A stretch of DNA of 64,000 bases from Niveibacterium umoris (GTDB lineage Bacteria; Pseudomonadota; Gammaproteobacteria; Burkholderiales; Rhodocyclaceae): positions 248,001 to 312,000 of the forward strand of contig NZ_JACIET010000002.1 of assembly GCF_014197015.1 (NCBI RefSeq). Direction: 5' to 3'. Position 1 is the first letter of the stretch, and each line of letters starts with the position of its first letter. The position numbers and the translations under genes are program-made. Below, piece by piece: positions 61,256 to 64,000 of the stretch. The notes beneath the pieces are model-generated. The model ran no database searches and was not told the origin of the DNA. It saw nothing but the letters and a program-made list of their open reading frames with translations.

Positions 61256-62095
61256 TCATTCGAGATTCATCCGCCGCGCGTTCTCCCGTTCCAGGCGTTC
61301 GAGGTATGCCTTGTCGCGCTCCAGGCGGCGTTTTGACTCCTCGGCCAGCCGCGCCCGCTCGCGTCGATCTTCGGCGGCGGTCCGCTCGGCCTCGCGACGC
61401 AATTGCTCGCTGCGCGCGCGTTCTTCCTGCTCGGCGCGCTGCATGCTGTATTCAAGATCGCTCGACACACGGTCCGCCTCGCTGCGCGCGCGGTCGAGTT
61501 CCTGCTGGCGCGTGCGCTCGGCGCGCTCGGCCGCTTCACGTTCGCGGCGCGCGCGCCACTCCTGCTCGCGCGCTTCGCGCTCCTGCTGGTAGCGCGCCTC
61601 CTCTTCCGGAGAACGCGGCGGCCCTTCGCTCTGCTCCCGCTCGATCCGCTCGACTTCCGCCCGCTGGCGTGCGGCGACATCCTCGGGGTGGCCCACGACT
61701 GAGCCGAGGCGGAACCACCAGCCGGCGGGCAGGACCACGATCAGCGCAAGCAACACCCACGCAAGGCGGCCGACCTGCGCGAAACGGAATCCGCCCGACA
61801 CCTCGCCCGCCTCAGGCGCAAACGCCGCCAAGGCTTCGTCGGGCGTGATGCTGGGGCGCAGCGAGCCATCATAGGAGGCGCGTCGGTTGGCGTCGCACAA
61901 TGTGTAGATCGCTTCCTTCACAGCCACGCGGCGCGTCGCGAAGTCCTCTGCGGTATCCGGCGTCGCCCGCTCCGGTGCGAACTCGGCCAAGAGCCGTTCT
62001 CCAGCCGCGCGCAGGGCCGCTTCATCGGCGTCCTGCGGCAATCCCAGCACGTCGTAAAGCGTCTTCTTCATTGTGGCGTTCACTGTTGAGGTCAT
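61256..62095 (-). CDS. J-like membrane protein without HPD, copy 1
   Basis: A 279-residue protein. The N-terminal ~70 residues follow a J domain (TLYDVLGLPQDADEAALRAAGERLL ... VKEAIYTLCDANRRASYDGSL), but the HPD tripeptide needed to stimulate DnaK is replaced (FAPERA). A TM helix lies near residues 105-125, then ~150 residues of Glu/Arg-rich coiled coil. ATG 62071 (MKKTLYDVLG) is an alternative start. Ten bases downstream of a similar gene. A membrane-tethered scaffold is suggested; function unknown. Confidence 0.75.
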   Translation of the reverse strand: MTSTVNATMKKTLYDVLGLPQDADEAALRAAGERLLAEFAPERATPDTAEDFATRRVAVKEAIYTLCDANRRASYDGSLRPSITPDEALAAFAPEAGEVSGGFRFAQVGRLAWVLLALIVVLPAGWWFRLGSVVGHPEDVAARQRAEVERIEREQSEGPPRSPEEEARYQQEREAREQEWRARREREAAERAERTRQQELDRARSEADRVSSDLEYSMQRAEQEERARSEQLRREAERTAAEDRRERARLAEESKRRLERDKAYLERLERENARRMNLE

Positions 62096-62105
62096 TTCCG
62101 GGGGC

Positions 62106-62849
62106 TCAGCGCAAGCGCATCACGCGATTGTTCTCTTCCTGCAGACGTTCGACTTCGGCGCGTTCGCGTTCAGTGCGTTCCCGTTGTCGCTGGGCTTCCT
62201 CCGCCGCGTCCTCGCGCGCTTGCTCGCGCTCGGCCTCCGCACGCTCGCGCGCCGCCTGCGCCTCGGCGGCCTCGTTTTCGCGGTTGCGTTCGCGATCGGC
62301 CATGTTTTCGTCCGAGCGCCGCCGCGCTTCCTCGAAGGCGCGCTGGTCGGCGTCACGCTGCGCGCGCGCCTCCCACGATTCGCCAGGCGCGCCATCGCCC
62401 CCCTGCGTTTGCCCCTCGGTGCGCGCCGCCGCTTCGCGTGCGCGCAGCTCGGCTTGCCAGGCTTCGGCACTGGCCGCTTCGTTGCGGTTCCACATCCAGG
62501 CACGGCAGCTGGACCATCCAAACGCGATCAGCGTCAAAGCCGCGATGGTGATGATCAGGCGCCCCGCGCGCCAGTCGAAGAGTGGCCGACCGGCCGGTTC
62601 CGGCAGCATCTCCGGCTCCGGCAGCACATCGAAAGCTTCTGGCGGCAAGGTCGCGTCGTAAGCGGCGCGTGCTTCCGGGTTGCCGAGAACGCCCCAGGCG
62701 GCGTTGATCTCGGCCAGGCGGCTGGCGGATGTGCCGCTTGTCGCAGCCTCGCGTTCGAGCGGCACCGAAAGCCGCTGCCAAGCAGCGCACAGCTCGTCGG
62801 CAGTCGCGTGCGGATGGCAGCCCAGAATCTGATAAAGCGTGCGAGGCAT
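62106..62849 (-). CDS. J-like membrane protein without HPD, copy 2
   Basis: A 247-residue protein with the same plan as its neighbour at 61256. A J-like N terminus (TLYQILGCHPHATADELCAAWQRL ... LAEINAAWGVLGNPEARAAYD) has SVPLER where HPD should stand. A TM helix lies near 95-113, followed by a long Glu/Arg/Ala-rich coiled coil. Sequence outside the helical repeats has diverged from copy 1. The two form an apparent operon and may heterodimerise through the coiled coils. Confidence 0.75.
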   Translation of the reverse strand: MPRTLYQILGCHPHATADELCAAWQRLSVPLEREAATSGTSASRLAEINAAWGVLGNPEARAAYDATLPPEAFDVLPEPEMLPEPAGRPLFDWRAGRLIITIAALTLIAFGWSSCRAWMWNRNEAASAEAWQAELRAREAAARTEGQTQGGDGAPGESWEARAQRDADQRAFEEARRRSDENMADRERNRENEAAEAQAARERAEAEREQAREDAAEEAQRQRERTERERAEVERLQEENNRVMRLR

Positions 62850-63013
62850 GGCAGTCGGTTTGGGGGGCGGGAGTGGCCGATTCTAGCCGGTGCGGGCCAA
62901 GCTTTCTGCCACTTACTTTGCAGCCGGGCCACTGCACTGGCGGCATCTGCGCCGCAGACGCGACCAAGATTGTCGTTGATCGACTAGCCGTAGGCGCCGC
63001 CGCCACCTATGCT

Positions 63014-63044
63014 GGTTGCACCCACAGAGAACACAGGTGCAACC
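63014..63044. promoter_or_regulatory. PutA autoregulatory operator
   Basis: GGTTGCACC (63014-63022), 13-base spacer, GGTGCAACC (63036-63044): a perfect 9-bp inverted repeat abutting the putA ATG. It contains GTTGCA on each strand, the motif known to be bound by the PutA ribbon-helix-helix domain. A possible -10 TATGCT lies at 63008-63013, so bound PutA would block initiation of transcription. Confidence 0.85.
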
Positions 63045-64000
63045 ATGTCCGCCACCACCCTCGGCGTCAAACTCGACGACGCCGCACGCGAACGCATCCG
63101 CCAGGCCGCACAAGGGCTTGAGCGCACGCCGCACTGGCTGATCAAGCAGGCCATCTTCCATTACCTCGACGCGCTGGAACACGGCCACACACCGCCGGAA
63201 TACGACGGCAGCGGTGCGCTGATCGAGGCGGACGAGCGCCCGGCCCCGGCCGAAGGGCCGCAACCCTTCCTCGACCTGGCGCTTGGGGTGCAACCGCAGA
63301 GCGAACTGCGCGCCGCCATCACCGCCGCCTACCGCCGGCCGGAACCCGAAGCGCTGGCAATGCTGTTGCCACTGGCGCGCCAGTCGGCCGAACGCACCGA
63401 TGCGACCCGCACGCTGGCGACGCAGCTGGTCGAAGCGCTGCGTGCGAAAGGCACCGGCGGCGGCCGCAATGGCCTGGTGCAGGGCCTGCTGCACGAGTTC
63501 GAGCTCTCCAGCCAGGAGGGCGTGGCGCTGATGTGCCTTGCCGAAGCGCTGCTACGCATCCCCGACCGCGCCACCCGCGACGCACTGATCCGCGACAAGG
63601 TCGGCCGCGGCGACTGGGCGGCGCACCTCGGCCAGTCCGAATCGCTGTTCGTGAACGCCGCCACCTGGGGCCTGCTCATCACCGGCAAGCTGGTCGGCAC
63701 GCAGTCGGAATCGGGCCTCAACAACGCGCTCTCGAAGCTGATCGCCAAGAGCGGCGAGCCGGTCGTGCGCAAGGGCGTGGACATGGCGATGCGCCTGATG
63801 GGCGAGCAGTTCGTCACCGGCGAAACGATTGCCGAAGCGCTGGAGAACGCGCGCAGCCACGAGGCCAAGGGCTTCCGCTACTCCTACGACATGCTCGGCG
63901 AAGCCGCGCTGACCGCCACCGACGCCGAGCGCTACTACGCTGCCTACGAGCAGGCGATCCACGCCATCGGTCGCGCCGCCGCCGGGCGCGGCATCTACGA
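63045..64000 (+). CDS. putA: Trifunctional proline utilisation protein PutA (5' part)
   Basis: The first ~318 residues of a gene that runs off the window. The N-terminal ribbon-helix-helix (TLGVKLDDAARERIRQAAQGL, then HWLIKQAIFHYLD) marks trifunctional PutA, which represses its own gene when proline is scarce. The following arm and start of the proline dehydrogenase barrel (LMCLAEALLRIPD, RDKVGRGDWAAHLG, VRKGVDMAMRLMGEQFVTGETI) are clear. The complete protein would oxidise proline to glutamate with FAD and NAD. The ATG abuts a GTTGCA operator. Confidence 0.95.
   Translation, partial: MSATTLGVKLDDAARERIRQAAQGLERTPHWLIKQAIFHYLDALEHGHTPPEYDGSGALIEADERPAPAEGPQPFLDLALGVQPQSELRAAITAAYRRPEPEALAMLLPLARQSAERTDATRTLATQLVEALRAKGTGGGRNGLVQGLLHEFELSSQEGVALMCLAEALLRIPDRATRDALIRDKVGRGDWAAHLGQSESLFVNAATWGLLITGKLVGTQSESGLNNALSKLIAKSGEPVVRKGVDMAMRLMGEQFVTGETIAEALENARSHEAKGFRYSYDMLGEAALTATDAERYYAAYEQAIHAIGRAAAGRGIY

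Noticed and set aside
1-64000. CRISPR arrays, prophage or integrative element
   Set aside because: No regularly spaced repeats, integrase, phage structural genes or att-like direct repeats around the single tRNA gene were seen.

Overview
The window is a GC-rich chromosomal segment of a Gram-negative bacterium. Type IV pilus genes in the order pilMNOPQ then aroK-aroB-dgt, an LptM/CyaY divergent pair, OmpC-like porins with C-terminal Phe, a PutA with an N-terminal ribbon-helix-helix domain and general codon use all fit a betaproteobacterium, most likely near Rhodocyclales. That placement is inference. It is mostly core chromosome: no prophage, plasmid or CRISPR locus is visible, and the only mobile-type gene is one REP-associated tyrosine transposase.

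Layout. 0-2 kb: end of a MacB/FtsX-type permease and a membrane diguanylate cyclase. 2-7.7 kb: two tandem copies of a porin plus small PstS-like protein cassette. Each copy has its own sigma-28 (FliA)-type promoter and terminator, and they are followed by a convergent chemoreceptor gene that also has a sigma-28-type promoter. This is the most unusual part of the window. 7.8-15 kb: YceH, an unknown protein and a Cys-cluster protein (translationally coupled), an S66 peptidase, a persulfide dioxygenase-rhodanese fusion, a PAS-rich diguanylate cyclase and an M48 lipoprotein protease. 15-21.5 kb: glutamate synthase gltBD. 21.6-31.7 kb: the minus-strand pilMNOPQ / Ig-like lipoprotein / aroK-aroB-dgt / RAYT run.

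31.8-46 kb: PBP1A, CyaY, LptM, a ceramidase-like membrane protein, a nitronate monooxygenase-like enzyme, a PlsC/CdsA-like lipid pair, 5-formyl-THF cyclo-ligase, Slt, an NDUFA9-like epimerase, a GST, CCA-adding enzyme and a PBP1C homologue whose transpeptidase motifs are gone. 46-50 kb: photolyase, then a NemR-like TetR repressor and an Old Yellow Enzyme sharing a palindromic operator. 50-56 kb: Spy-like protein, an ArsC C-terminal-half protein, aldo/keto reductase, GNAT, TrmB, ThiG, ThiS, a GDSL autotransporter and tRNA-Gly(CCC). 56-64 kb: a small secreted protein with a sorting-signal-like tail, a probable frameshifted gene, hemolysin III, a degenerate HD-GYP protein, a CorA-tailed membrane protein, a lipocalin, two J-like proteins without HPD, and the start of putA behind a GTTGCA inverted-repeat operator.

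Functional themes: surface and motility (pili, chemoreceptor, FliA-linked porin cassettes), c-di-GMP (two intact GGDEF proteins with I-sites plus one catalytically dead HD-GYP), and peptidoglycan (PBP1A, PBP1C-like, Slt, S66 peptidase). A recurring feature is proteins that keep a fold but lose catalytic motifs (PBP1C-like, HD-GYP-like, two J-like proteins).
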